Positions 15,746-31,500 are shown, counted from the first letter of the stretch. The stretch is DNA of 64,000 nucleotides from Sceloporus undulatus (GCF_019175285.1 NC_056522.1:236957787-237021786), one strand, 5' to 3'. Numbers and translations: made by a program. The notes: generated from the sequence alone by a model not told the origin.

Positions 15746-18700
15746 CTGAAACCATAAAAGAAATTGAAGTGTTAGCAATATTAACAATAACTCAAGAAAT
15801 AAATAGAAATCACCATTACCAATAATTTGGTAAATCAATTACTTAAGAAATTGCAGTTGCCAAACTGTTTGAGCAGGTATTTTGTTAATTAGCCTGCCAG
15901 TTCAGTAAAGTGAAAGAAACAACAGCATCCAAAAGACATTTTTTAAATTAATTCTGAATTCATGTTAAAACTGATGAACCTAAGGACCCAAGCCTGAGAA
16001 GCAGGCAAAAATGAGGCAACCCCTGCAAAACTATAATATTTTGATGCAGGGGAGAACCAGGTACATTGCCCCCAAAATAAAGCGTATACACTTATGTATG
16101 GTAATAGGTACACTTATGTATGGTAATAGGTCCAAATGGGAAATCAGTGCAACTAGTCTGAGCCAGCATGAATTATTGTTCATTGCTAAATAATGGATAG
16201 TAATTCACCTTTTTAAAGGGCACTTACAGCACTTGGCATTCTGTTATTTTCAATGTGGTGTAGTGGTTACTTATTTAATTCTGTTTATAAGCCATCTACT
16301 GTATATCTAAAGACTTCAAAACAGTAGACAGCAGTGATCAGACAATATATTAAATAAAAGTTAAACATTTACTTTACCCATAAAAAGAATGGTGAAGCTA
16401 AAGAGCATAGAGTACCACTTGGATGATCTATAGATGATTACAATGCTCAAATGTCTAGTTAAATATACTGGGTGATCTTTGGCCAGACATTCCCTCTCTT
16501 ATTCATGGGTTGTCAGAACAAAGCAGGGAGAGAGCCAAGTCCCTTGACCTCACTGGAGAAAAGGCAGGATAAACAAAATGTACCATGTTTCTGATGAACC
16601 TACCATTCTTTCCAGCATAACTGCGATTAAATCCAGTATGGTTAATTGGGCTCATTGTGGAATATGGAGTTCCATGAAACAGCATCTTTTCATTGTTTTT
16701 ATGGCCGTTCTTTTTATCTAGCTCTTGTTTTTTTACTTGGTAAGATTGCCATAGGAAAGGATTCTGTACCCTTTCAATCTATAAGAGTTGAAAATATAAA
16801 GGCACGATTCAGAAAAATTCACAGAAAGTGAACAAAAAAGAATGGTTATGAAAGTGGACTGCAGGTATTCTTAGAACATTAAAGGCCAAGACTACATATT
16901 CTCTGTCTCTCTCATGCTCCCATACATCCAATCCTTCAGTCACTCATTCCCACATTTGATTAATATGGTGATTCTGTAGCATTTTCAAAGCAGCAATTGT
17001 TGGAAAGAACAGATACATTAACTCTTGTCTTGCCCACCACCATGCTTCTGTCATAATTTCTTCCATCTACGCTTGAAAACTGGAAACAAATAAGTGGAGG
17101 TAAAAACCTTAGGGGGAGGGTTGCATGGGAAAATCATGCAGGAGGAGGGAAATTAAGTACCCTCTCCTATTTACTTCTTCCTTCTGGAACAGGCATGCTG
17201 CATGCCTGCTATATGTCAAAAACGGGGCTAAGAATCAACCTGGCAAAAGATTTGGCTGTTGCCTTCGGTACACCTTACCAGTTCCCCACCAGTTTCATCA
17301 CAGAGAACAGAAACACAGATTATTTCAAGAAAGGGTGTGGCAAGAAGGTAGGAACAATAGCTCAAGTAGTAAGGTTTGTGACCAGGGAAGGAACTTAAAG
17401 AGACCCACAAATAAAGTACAGCCATGGCTGATCTGGGGAGTAGTGTAGCAGTCCTGGTTATGACCTACTGTATATACTCAAGTATAAGTCTATAAATTTT
17501 AGTCAAAAAGTGGCCTCCAAAAAACTGAGTCGACTTATCAATGGGTCAACGTAAGTATTGTACTTTAACTCATATATATGTACAATGGATCCTTGCCTTA
17601 CGTGGAGGATCCATTCCAGACCCCCCCCCCCCCCCTAACACTAATTATGCGCATGCTTGAGCCCCATTCATTTGAATCGGGCTTGTGCACGTGGTGGTGC
17701 AGGAGTGCGCGGGGCGCCACCGGCGCACACCCCATTCATTTGAATGGGACACGGCTTGAGCACGTATGCTCAAGTTGGTGTAAAGCACGCCCGCGTAGAA
17801 CACGGGTGCACTGTATATGAAAAGGAACCATCCCCTGGTGAAACGCAAGAGAATAATCTGTCCTAGAAGCACTGACTTCCCTCTACTCTCTTATCAATCC
17901 AGCTTTTAATATGAGCACAAGCTGTTATGCCTCCTGTAATTCTGTAAGTTCTTTGGCATTTTCTTTTGCTTCATCCTTTACATCCTTTGTTACCTGGCCT
18001 TAAATTTTACCCTCGACTTATCCACAGATCATATAAAAATCCATAATTTTTGCTCCAAAACCTGCCCTCAACTTATACATGAGGTCGACTTAAAATTGAG
18101 TATATATGGTATCCTAGAATTAGGAACTTAAAGAGACACTAGGGAAAGAGTAGTAACAGATACTTTATATGCAGTAACAGAATGCAATCTGGAATTGTAG
18201 CTAAGGGAAATTACCAACTCCTTGGTTTTTCTGAATGCAGTCTGGAACCATAGCTGGGAGGAATTTTCAACTCCTCTACCCCCTGCCTATCGATTTCTGA
18301 CACATTCACACCTTTTCCTGGATACAGCAAATACATGGGTAAGATTTTCATTATGTTGATCCATTTTCACCACGCAGGAATTACTCCATCTTAGAACCCT
18401 GGTGGCGCAGTGGTGAAATGCCTGTACAGCAGCCACTCATTCACAAACCATAATGTTGTGAGTTCAATACAAGCCAGGGGCTCAGGGTCGACTCCGTCTT
18501 GGATCATTCCATAGGTGACTAAAATGCATATACATATTGTTGGAGGCAGTTGGCTTACACACTGTAAATCGCTTAAGGGAGTGCTTAAGTGCACTGATAA
18601 GCAGTATAGAAATGTATTTGCTATTGCTATTTTGCTGTAATATATATACAGATCAGAAAGTTTCAAATTCTTTGTAACAGGTCACATGAATATACATCAG

Positions 18701-21700
18701 TCTAATATAAGTGGATTTTCCCCTTGTTAATTTCACACTTCTGAGATGATCTTCTAGCTGTCTATATACTTATACTGTCATACGTCACATAAAACTTTAA
18801 AAATTGAGTCCTCCCTCAACTTAGTATTCCACAGCATTTAAACAGCACCCTCATATGTGGCCTGAAAAGTGTGTTGCCTCTAATATACTTCACCTGTTCT
18901 ATTTTGTAGTTAGGGCAACCTTGCTGAAACTTTCTTTCAACATCCTTATATTCTTGTGCTGTGGGTTTCAGCAAAACCAATTTGATACGATTTCCCTTCA
19001 TATCTTCCCAGTGCTTTGGAAGTGCTACTTTACCTGCAAAGTAAATATTCTGTTAATACTGTTTCTATAATTAAAAAAATAAAACTTGAGGCCTAATACA
19101 GACTGCCCAAAAAAGGTGATCTGCCAGCGCCCTGGTTTGCTCCGCAAGGAAGCCGCAGTGGACAAACCGCAAGCCTTCCTCGCGGAGCAAAAAGAACCCA
19201 CAAAACCCAGGTTATTTTTGCGGTGCCATAATGACACCGCAGTGCGACAATATTATGGCACTGTGATGCGTGGACACTAAGCGTCCATCACGTCAAAATG
19301 GAGGTGCTGTTCAGGGCGCCGCCATTTTGACGTACGGAAGACGTGCTAGACTTGTGGGGCATCTGTAAGTGACACCCTGAGGCAACCCTAGCACATCATC
19401 AAGACGTGCCATGAGGCCCGTCTGTACCGGCCCATAGTTTCACCATCACTAGAGCTGAGTATTTAGGTTATGGAGTTACCTAGTGCTCTGGTCCATCACT
19501 TCCACTGCAGCTGAAGCAGTGGGATGGGGCCTGTTGTTTCCTGACCTAAAAATCAAATAAGCTCTGAACAAAGATATAGAGCAAACAACAGTGGCTGCAA
19601 CATAATAGGGAATGGCAGAGGTGAATAGACTGCTTTGAGTGATTTAGCAATTGTCTAGTCAATCTGGGATGATTAATGAAACAATCACATAGTAAATATA
19701 GACAATGTGACTTTCTCCTCATGTGCTAAGCAATGACCAGATTCACTCAACCCAGGCACAAAGAAACTACTAGTATATGTGATCTTTGGTGCTAATTTTT
19801 GCCACCACTAAACCAGTTTTCCAGATTTGGACTCTGAGGTGTAATTTAGATTGTCGACTGTATCATGCCACAATCCACCAAAATTGCAGACAGGTTGTTC
19901 TTGTCTTTGTGTTTACACTGACCTAGGAACAGTTTCTTCATTCTGCGCAAAGTCCAATGCTATGGGCTTGATCTGAACCAGGGATCCAACCACTGGGACA
20001 GCTGGGGCTGTAAAAAGCCATAAAATCCTACTGGAACAACTAAAGCTGAAAAACCATAATGTACTGAACAGCAGGTTTCACGATGACCTGAATTTGCATG
20101 ACACCAGCCAGGGATCTGTATCACCACCAATATGTCGTGTGTGAGCAAACATGATGGTGCATTACTCAACTGCTTTTTGGTTTCTTTAGCTGTTCCAAGT
20201 GCAGAAGAAGCAACCAAGCAGCATGCTGCCAGCACCCTGTTCAAGATAGGGGTCCCATGGATCCCTACTTTGACATGTCATGAAAATGCATCCATTATGT
20301 AAGTCTTGCACTTCAAATCCTAGATCCCTTACACAAGGGGGATTAAATCTCCAGAAAAGGGCTTGGTGGCAGCAGTACTGTTATCACTACACTGAGAAGA
20401 AGAGGCAAGTCTGGGTAGAGCCCAGTCACATACAGGGCCCCTTTTCACCACATGTGTGAATGGGCCCCTTAACAGAAACTGATCAGGTTATATATTTACA
20501 TTTTTGCACCAGAGTCAAAAGAAATTAATACTGAACAGATAGAGGAAGTGAAAAGTGTTGCATGTACAGGAATCACTAAAATACGTCAAAGCTTTGAGGA
20601 TTGTGGTGAGGGAAATGTTTTAGTGAGGTGACACCAGCTAACCTAAAGGAAAGCACACATTATTCAAGACTCTAAAGAACTGAGCCCCACATTACCTTCT
20701 TCCTTGGAAGAACGCTTAAAGTAAACAGTTTTTCCTTTATGATGAGCGGACATATTTTTTAAGTCTACCATGTAGGCCTTCCCATCAATTTGGATGTTGA
20801 CATGCATCTTCTTGCTGATCATAGCATCTTCTAAATGGAGATTGGCTAGCATATCAACAGATGTGTATTTATCCCCATCTTTGGAATACTGCCATTCAAC
20901 CAAATTTTTGGCAAGCTCTGCCTTGGATCTCTCCTCCCGGTCATCTTTCATTTTTTTAATCAAGTCCTGAATTTCTGTGAAGGCGGTGAGGACATCCCGG
21001 GGAATGCCAGACACTAGAATGAAAGGAGGAGACTGCTTCTTCTCTAACTGAATGGCTATATGTAGTCTTTTCTGGAGTTCATTCAGTTTCTGAATTTCGG
21101 CATCATCAAACATGTCAATCAATTCATCAGTGATACGATTTTCTGCCTGTTCCTGGAGAATCAATTTTTTTAGCCAGGACTCAGCAGCATCCACATTTTT
21201 TCTGTCTTCCCCACAGATTTCAAACACGGCGACCTCAACCTTCTTTTCCAAAAGCAACAGTCGTTTCTTTGGAACAGGTGGTTTATTGCGAATAATAAAG
21301 TCTGCAAATAAAGAAATTCAGTAAATACATAGAAAAGGCTGCAAAGGAATACTATAGCAAAACAAAAAAGTCTAGGGAAAGGTAATTGTTTTATTAAATT
21401 TATTAAAATTTATTTAAATTATTAATTTTATTTTAATATTTATTAAAAAGTTTTATTATCCAATGTGAAGGCAAAATAATAATAATATATTGGCTATAAT
21501 ATCATGTCATTCAGGCAGCCAATATGTTCAAAACTATGTTTTGTGTGGATACTCCCCAGATTCTATTATTTAATTTACTTCTTACTTACACTGGATGACT
21601 CCAAGCAAATAATGCTGCTATAACAGCTTACATTCTTTTTCAACTGAGGAAGACATTTGTCGAAACGCGTATGGTTTAATTTGGATTGATTGTTTGTGTA

Positions 21701-22534
21701 CTTTTACTTCCAATATATGTCCTTTAGGAAGTGCATACATTTATGATATTATATGCATTTTGATTGTTGGACATTTTTATTTGTATGGGATTCAGTTTCC
21801 AGCATCTTATGTTTACTGACAAAACTGATATCTCTTATTTTGTATATGTTCAGACATTGTATACTATCTGAGGCCTTTATCTTCAGGCAAAGCATACAGT
21901 TTCAAACATATTGGCTGCCTGAATGACATCGTATTATAGACAATATATTATTATTTTGCCATCACATTGGATAATAAAGCTTTTTAATAAATTTTCCTAC
22001 AACTACTTTTCCTTAGACTTTTTTGTATTGCTATTTTTTGTCAGGACCATGTGGCACACTTGGTCTGGAAATGACTTGGGACCTTATCACACTGGGGCTT
22101 TAGAGCTCAGAACTAGGGTGAGTTCGAATTGAGTGATGCGCATTCGCCTCATTACGTTCATGTATTTTCACACCCAGTTGCTTTCAATGGGGCCCCCTTC
22201 TGTGGTGGTTCCGTGGGGCTTCTGAACTGAATCCAGCTGGCTCCACATTTTGGCAAGTCCGCTAAATAAGTGGATTCACGGGATTCGCACTGATGGTCAG
22301 TTCGAATTCAATGCGGATGTGGAATTCCAATCTGCTGGTGTTGTGGAGCACCATTGCAAGACCCCTGGGTTGCAAATCTCCCATGATACCCTGCTGCAAT
22401 TTGTCCCATTTGTTTCCGGTGGCCCTTTTCGCTTTCAGGGCAACCGGGTCTCCATTGGAGCTCTCTCTATGCTTCCCCACTGCAACTTCTCCAGAGGAGC
22501 CTGGCCAGCCAGCGCTCTTTCCCTCCTTCCCTGC

Positions 22535-22570
<36 letters not shown>

Positions 22571-25500
22571 TATACATCAATCAGGGGGTGATGGGATAGG
22601 TCGCTGGGTCCAGGATCGGGAGGCAGAGGCAGTCAGGGGATGATAGGTCGCTGGGGCCAGAAGATGATGGGTTAGGTGGCAGAGGGGGTGAGATGGGGAT
22701 GCAGGAGCAGTCAGGGGATGATGGGTTAGGTGTCAGGGTGAAGGAAGGGAGCAGACTGGGGTCTAGGAGGATGCAGGGGATGATGTGACAAAAGGATAGA
22801 TATAGATATATGTTGCTGAAATAGATGAGGGGAATGACAAGAGGATAGATATAGATGCGGAGGGGAAATAGCTGTCATTCCTGTGAAAGTGGAGGGGAAA
22901 TAGCTGTCATTCCCGTGAAAGTGGAGCCAGGCTCCCTTCTTCACCCCAGAAGTGCAAAGGTTCAGGATGCCTTCAGGGCCCCACTGAGCATGTGCAAGGG
23001 TCCCAATTCGAATCGTTGAATCCCCCATGGTATGCACCGGTGTGGAAATACAATTTGCACTCACTCCGCTTTGCCTGAATCCGCATCACGTGACTTCCTT
23101 GGATTTGATTCCCCCTCAGCTCAGAAGGGCAACGGAACAGCAAACAGGTGTGATAAAACAGCCACATTATAACATCAATTTGAATCATTCGACCCACACT
23201 CACCCCTGATCTTAGCTCCAATAACCTCAGTGTGATAAGGTCCCTGGATATGGCCACTAGGTGGAACTACGAAATAGGTAATTACTGCTCTGGTGGCAGG
23301 TGTGCATGAGTCAGCATTTAAAGGGATGTGCATCAGGGGATATCTGATGCAATATGCACTAGGGATGTAGCCAGCAATGTTTCATTGGTGGGATGATATC
23401 ACGTGACTGCACAGATGACCACCTATAAAAAGGAGATGGTGATTATCTCCTGTGTGGGTTTGTTGTGGTTGGTGGTTGGCAGAGCATTTTGTTGGTTTAG
23501 AGAAGATTTGTGAGTATACGAGACGGCTGTCCGATACTCTGTATATATTTGTAAATACTTGAAACAAAGATTAAAAGCCCTCATGTCGAGTGAAAGCTTG
23601 CAGTGCATCTGTCTTTATTTTGGCAAGCCGGGAGCTCAAGGCTGTTTGCTGTGAGGATTTTTTTTCCTTCTCGGCCTGAATTCCTTTTTCAGACATCTCT
23701 CCAAAACCCTTCTCCGTGGCATCCTGTCAGCGTGGATCAACTCTGCACGTGGTCGTAGTGGACACAGCACGTCTCTCTATGCCCCAACATTTTGTTCTTT
23801 TGGTTTAGGAAAACACCTTTGTGTGTACATCTGCAAAGGAATACTGCCAGCAAAATAGAATGAATAACGTGCACTTACTTTTGATCTTAGTCATCACAGA
23901 TTCTGCAGGGGTGGGCAATGCAGAACCTTCTCTTGTTTTCATAGAGGCATAAAAAGCATTTTGCATGTTGGGCTGAAAAATAACAATCTTAATTGTTTTT
24001 AAATGTTGGGGCAATTCTTTGCCTATGAAGTCACCAACTGCCCCAATCATGTCATCAGCTGCATCTTCAGGACTCCTCCCTGACTGACCTGCATCATGCA
24101 TGACAACACAGAAAAAGAAAGATATTACAGATAACAATCAACACTATTTTACATGCTGCTCACCTCTTAAAAAACAGGGGCGGGCAACCAGCAACCTCCT
24201 GAGTGTTATTTCACTTGCCCCTCTCATCATGACAAAAAGTCGTGCTCACCCCTTCCCTGTGACAGCAGCCTCTTCCTGAAGAGAGAGCCGCTGCCACCAC
24301 AGCAGAGCGGGAGGAGCACACTCACCCATTCTCATCCTACAGCGGGAGGAGAGCCCAACCTGATGTCCGCCCTCTTCTGGGGCGTCACTCAGTGTGGGCT
24401 GCACCTCCTAGCGATGCACTGGTGTACACTTTACAATTGTACACTTTATGATTGTAAAAACTGGGACCAAAGCATCCTTAAACATCTCTTCCTTTGAATT
24501 TCCAATGGCTTTAGTACTTCTGTTATAGTAAACTTGTAATATATTGCTCTAATCCAAAACTGTCTTTGGCAACAGAATTTCCTATGTCTTTGAAACAGAA
24601 CAAAAAGGGTATAAAGGTAACCAGTAAAAAGAACATAATAGTAAGAAAACACCGAGGAGGGACAAGGACACTTTTATTCCAGTACATGAAACGCTTCCAC
24701 ACAGGTGATGACAATGATTTGTTCTCTCTTGCCTCACAGGGGAGGGCTAGATTGAATGGGTTTATAGAAGGGCAAATTTTTGTTGAACCTAGGAGGAACA
24801 TCTCTATGCTATGAACAGTTTGATTACAGTATCAATTAATTAGAAAGAGGAGTAGACTTTCCTTTAACCGAGATCTTGAAACAGAAGTTGTTGGGAATGC
24901 TCTTGATCTGCATCAGTGGAGGGCTACTTAGCCCACAATAAAGTTTCTACAACTTATGGAAACGGTTTTCATCCTTGGCCAAGGGTGAATTTCAACACTC
25001 TAGAACTGTTTGCATAAACTACAGCACAAATTGATCCAACACTTATTACAACTATCAGGCTATTTTATTTTATTTTATTTGTAGGATACCTTTCTCCCAG
25101 AAGGGACCTAAGGCAGTTATCAGGTTAGTGGTTGGTTGCATTAGTTGTGCTAATGCACTGGTGCTAAAGGGAGTAGAATTTCTAGCACTTTTCTGCTAGT
25201 ATAGTTATTGGATACAACCCACATCCACAACTTACTTTATGATTTTATAAAGAGATGGCTAGAGATGGCTGTTTCTTATACAGCAATTGATAATCAGGCA
25301 GTTTTGGCAGCAGATGCCTATTTGTGGAGAATCCTCTCCATTTAATCCAAGCATACCACAAATGGATTTAGCAGTACTGCCCATAAGATGCAAACCTCTA
25401 ATGCAAAAATTTATTCCAACATCTCAAATGTCCTATAACATGTGAATCTGTTACGGAGAATATCTGGCCATCCAGATGCTATTGTACTGGAACTCCCATT

Positions 25501-28500
25501 GACATTAGGCACCACAACCAATAGTGAGGGATGAAGAGAGCTACAGCCTGACAATATCTGAAGGGTCACACATTAATCACCCCTGGTTTAAGCCATCTTT
25601 CCTTAATGAAAAAAAAAAGTTATTCTGAATCTGCCAGCTGTTACTTTCTAAAGAAAATACAAACCTGTTCCAATTGCAGGAAAGGCAACAGACGTGTATT
25701 TCTTTGCTTCACACTCTTGGAGAACTATGGAGACCTGAGTTTTGATATCCGCGTTGGGAGCAAGGTGTATAATTTTCTTACAGATCAGATTGCCCCCTTG
25801 TGTGGTTATAAATCCATTGTGAAGCTGTGAGGCTAGAAAAGAGAAAACAAGGACTCAGTAGTCCAGCTTTTAATAATGTAAACCTAAATGTCTAATTGCT
25901 GCACCTCTTAGTTTAATGAGAAGATTAGTGTATAAAGAGTTTTAGGCATACATTTCACATATTTATTCACCTATCCATTAATAGTTTGCTTAAGAGGCAA
26001 GTAGCAATTCTAACATATATTTGCTGGAATTTGGGGGAAGAGTAAGATCCATGTATCATTTAGCAACTAGGTTTTGTTCTCCCTTGGAAGCAGCAAGCTC
26101 CTGTTAGGAAGGATGAGGAAAATTGTATCAGCCAGACAGCAGGTCATGAGTGTCATGAAAATTATTTGTTAGTACTGTGTTTACATTATCAGGAAGAGGA
26201 GAAGTTTGTTTGATTTTTCCATCATATCTGCCAAAATAACACTTGTGACTTTGGGAATTATGCATCTTGACTTGGCTGAGTGCCATTTGCTGCTACATTT
26301 CAGGCATAAAAATGACATTGGCAGATAATTTGGGGGTGTGACCTCCCATCTGAACCATGGGATATCTATGCCTGCAGATATTATTAAATGCTCTCCCCAG
26401 TCACTGAGAAACCCCTTTATCTGTAGGCCTGCGTAGCCGAATTATGGGACTCTAAGGCAAACCTTAGTAAGGTTTTCTTGGTAAGGTTTGTTCAGAGGCC
26501 ACTGCCTTCTTCGAGGCTGAGTGTGACTTGCCCAAGGTTACCCAGTGGGTTTCCATGGCCAAGCAGAGAGTCAAACCCTGGTCTCTCAGAGCCCTCACTG
26601 TATTAGATGATTAGAAAAATCATGAAATTTCTAAGGAAGCATGAATAAGAGAAAGAGAAGAATTATCTAATGGATCTGGGACTTTTCATTACCAAGAGCT
26701 GCACATTCCTTTTCCACTTCAGGGCCACCACCTTCTAAAATTGCCTTGGAGACACCTTCAAAGAAGTTAGGGAGAAAATGTTTAGGTAAGTAATTCAGGC
26801 AAGTAATTTTTAAAGAAACCTATCTTCTGTAAAAAAAACATGATGGACAAATTATTTGAAATTGTACATCAAAATTGTCAGATGGCAATCAAATTGGATA
26901 TTGCTGAGCAGGGTTTGAGCTGGTCTGGTAGAATGATGCTTGGCTTTAAGTACAGGGAAACCTAAATTTAAAATGCATTTCACAACTGTCTTAATGCACA
27001 TACCTACAAACTCACAAACGTTATTCTTATTAGAATGTTCAGTGTGTCTACAATAATTACTCATTAATGTAGATTCAGAATAATAAATAGGTTCATCAAA
27101 GCTAAGTACCTGCTTTGGCATTAAAGCTTGAATTTGTTACATTGACAATAACATCTGTAGTTTCCTTTGTAATATCTCCTGTAACTGTTTGGAATTTAAT
27201 CGGCCCAATCTGCATTTCATGAATTCCCAAAACTGGAATTGAAATAGGTCCAAAGAAACCTGTAAATAAGGAATGATACAGGATGATCAAGAAAGGCATT
27301 AACCTCTTGATGAAACACTCATGCTAAGTACAATACACAGACACATGATGTTAAATTAGTATTTTAAGACCTCCAAAGAAAAATATTCAAAGTTTTATTA
27401 TATTTTAGTTCTGTTCTTTGGGCAATGGTTGGGAGATTATAGTCCACTGAATTTGGAAGATATCAGGTTATGAAAGGCTTAATACAATTTAATTACTTTT
27501 CTATATACAGACATAGGAAAAGAGCAAAGCTTGGGGAAGTTATTTTTTTGGAACTTCAGCTTCAAGACTTACCAAAGCTTTGGCCAAAATAGAAAGCTAT
27601 AAATAATAAAACACTGAACTAAAAAAGAAATATTTATATTTGGATGTTTTTATCCTGAAATATTAAGTCAAGCTCAGGTGTGTATATTTTATATCTAACA
27701 TGTCAACAGCTCAAGAATTCATTACCAAAAGCAGAGAGAGAGAGAAACAAGGACAATAAGCTACAATCAAACCAAAACACTTGCCTTCATTTCTTCCATC
27801 AGTCTGTAGCAGACCACTAGGAATTCTGCCAGTCCCAGACTCAAACACTTGTGAGAAGGCCTAAGAGGGAAACATACCAATGTTGCTGAAAGAGGATCAC
27901 AATGAAACCATTCTACAGACCATAAAAAATCAATTCATCAAAAATCTCCCTTCATAGTGTTAACTATCTCTTGTAACTCAGAAGGTCATGGTTCTTCTTC
28001 TCCTAGTCTTTTAGAAAAGGATTCATTTGCATGAATGAGAGAAGAGATGGCACACCTTGTTAATAAACTATTCTTGTGGATAGGGATCTATCAAATGTTT
28101 GAGTTTTGTTGCTACTGCTGCTCTGTCAATATTAATCTAGAAACATATTTTGATTTTTCAAGAGAACTGAAAGTGACAGAACTACCATTCCCACAGAGTA
28201 CATTTTTGGTGCTGTTCTTTAATCCAATCATTGTGCCCAACTGAAGAGGGGACATCTGTCTTCTTTATTCTTTCATTATTCCAGTTTTCAAGGAAGAACA
28301 AAACACATGAACAGAAGTAATACAAATATATGTACACCATATAGGCACTACTATATCACCATTAACTCTGCAGGATGCGGAGGAGGAAAAAACCCTAATA
28401 TTTCCCTCAAACATGTGCTAAGAACTACACAATCTCCTTCATGCTTACTTGGAAATTTTTACTGATTTCAACAGATTTCTCATGTGCCTATGTCTAGAAT

Positions 28501-31500
28501 CCTAAAATTCCTAAATAGGCATGATAAACCAAGATAAAAATATCTTTTATAGTTGCCGCTTTAATAATTTCCTGGAGAAATAGTTACCTAACTAAATTTA
28601 AATGAATGACATTATGGTGTCACTATGATACCCTGCAGCTGTTTCTTCTAGTCTAAACACTATGAAATGTTAGCTGACTGTGTGAGAGGATGATGGGATA
28701 CTGGAGGGACACAGTGATGCCCTAAAAGAGGAAAAATGAAAATGAAAGTGGCTGGAAGTCCACTTCCAGTTTTCTAAAAATGTTTTAAAGCTGGGTCAGG
28801 GCCAGGGAGAGACTGTAACCTGATTAGAAGGAGAAGCATCAGTCTTGGAGGCTGCCAAGAATGGCAATTCCTTTATTCAGCCAAAAAACTATATTCAAAA
28901 TCAGGGAAGGGGTCCGGGGTTTGCAAAAACAGTGTGTGTGTGTGGGGGGGGCGCTACATGCAGCCTGTGGGTCACAGCATTCCTGCTTATTCTTTACAGA
29001 CAGGGCAGTCAAACTGCAGCTTGCAATCCACATGGGCTCTTTCACATAACATGCAGCTTGGGCAGTGCAAATATCTGGGGAAGTAGACTGAAGTCTATGA
29101 AAGCTCATGCTGCCAACTTTTTACTTTCAGTTAGTCTCATAGGTGTTACAAGATCTCTCCACATACTTGCACAAGTATGTTGGCCGAGCTCCTTTTTGCA
29201 TTACAATTCATATAGAAGATAAAAAAAGAATTTCAAGTGTTATAATTGTTATACCACATAAAAACTGAGAGTCTGCTGGACTAAAACCTAAGTTTAATAT
29301 TCATGGTGAGTAAATATATTTAAGAATTTAAATACTAATTTTAATGCTACACTTGAATCAGGGACTAAATAAATTTTGAATTACCAAGGATTACAGACAA
29401 ATTGTGCTGGAGAATCAGTACAAGCCCAATGTTAGTTTTAGTAAGCATGGCTTGCAATTTTCTGACTGTGGTGTGTGTGGCCATGTTGCTGATAGTAAAA
29501 ATTAGTGGGGTGTTAGTGTGATTTTGGGTACTGCCGAGTTTAGTTGTGTTACATGTTTTGGAGGTTATTGTTTCTTTCACCTTTAATTCTTTTAGAAGTG
29601 TCTGTAATTCTGTAAGGTGATATCTGATTAAAATATCTTTAATTTTATTGGTTTACAGATTTTTCTCCATGTTTTGACTAGATATGTACAAAGACAAAAA
29701 TCATTAAAAATATCTATTTTACCGCTTTTATGTTTATCTTTGTCGATCTCATTTAATATTAATGAAGTGGAAATTTGCAAATTATTCTTAGATGCATCTA
29801 TAGTTCATTATTATATTAAATAGTTCAATATAGTTAAAACACTAATCAATCAGGAATCCAAAAACAGCTGGTATACTTCTGTGTACTTTGTAATTAATGA
29901 AACTAATTAACAGTTTAAAACTACACAGATGGATAAATATTATTACATATATGTATTTCTTAATATTATAATTTTTTTGTAAGAAAATGTGCATGTAACA
30001 ATAACAAAAGTATGTGTAATGTCTGCTCATGTGCTGTAATTCCCAAATATCTGAAGTTTATCATAGGGTGGTTCTTACATTAGACTAGTTTGCCCACTCC
30101 TTTTCTATAGGAAGGCCTAGATGACTGACTCAAACACTTCTGTCTGTCCTATTTGTATGTTCTACTGTACAAACTTTCTGGAACATTACTGAAATCTTTC
30201 TTTGAACCATTTCAGTGCCGTTACCTGTATGTTATCTGTATCTTTTGGATGTAGGAGAAAATGAACTTCCTGAAGAAATTTTAATTTTTTTGTCCTACTA
30301 TACTGAAGTGTCTCCTCAAACATTAATTTAGCAACTTCAGCTCTTGGAAAGGAAAACCCGCCTGTTCCAATGGCTGGGAATGAGATGGAACGTAACGACA
30401 GCTCTTCGGTTCTCTCCAGACATTCTCTCATAATAGCTTTAAGTTTCTGTAAAATATATAGCAGATGTCTATAAACCGAGCAGTCAATCATTAAAACCAT
30501 AATATTAAGGACATGTACAAACCTAACACCAAAGCAGAAGACATAGCAGTTACTATGTATTTTATTCACATATCCATCTCATTCATATATAAAGTAGACA
30601 ACAGATGGGGTTGGGAGGTGCCTATTTAAAACACACACATGCACAGAAACATGGGGAGGAAGAAAGGTAAACTTAGATCTTGGAAGCAATGAATCACAAG
30701 TATTGCTGTTCACTATAAAACATTTGTTGTAATAAACGAGTCCTGGTGGCGCAGTGGTTAAATGCCTGTACTGCAGCCATTCACTCAAAACCACAAGGTT
30801 GCGAGTTCAAGACCAGCAAAAGGGCCCAAGCTAGACTCAGGCTTGCATCCTTCTGAGGTTGCTAAAATGAGTACCCAGACTGTTGGGGGCAAATTAGCTT
30901 ACTTGCTAATTAGCTTACTTGCTGTTCACCGCTATGATCTTTGGAATAGCGGTATATAAATAAAAAACAAAAAACAAAAAACAAATGAAATTATATTTCT
31001 AAATGAGTGTTGAAATGATGTTGCTTTCTGGGAATAATGATGAATTTTGTGTTACTTCCAAACATTCGGTCTGAAGGGCATTTCTGGAGGCCTTCTGACA
31101 TAAATTTTAAACTTTTTTTGTCTGTGTCAGTCCCTAATCAATCTTAAAGTATTCCTCACCCCACAAAGAAAGCAATGGAAAGTAAAGGAAAAACTACAAA
31201 TATAGCAGTGCTAAGAAGTGGAACAATTTGAGGCCGTGTTTGCAAAACACTTCCATGCAATTTCTGGACAAGTACACTCCTAGACCTACAACACATGTTG
31301 TTCTGCCTGTGTAGATTGACCATTAAGGATCAATTTTCCCTACAATTCTTAGCAAGAGTGTTCTTCAACTAAAATTGATATGCAGGACCAGTGCAAGGTT
31401 GGACTGTCAGCAGCTTCCCATGGACAATGTGAAGTCGAAGGATTTCATTGCCGGCATCCATAGTTTTTTGTGGTTTTTTTCAGGCTACGTGGCCATGTTC

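Noticed and set aside
22250-22643. Two overlapping 113-116 codon frames
   Set aside because: They lie inside a non-autonomous DNA element and end in a CT/CA simple repeat.
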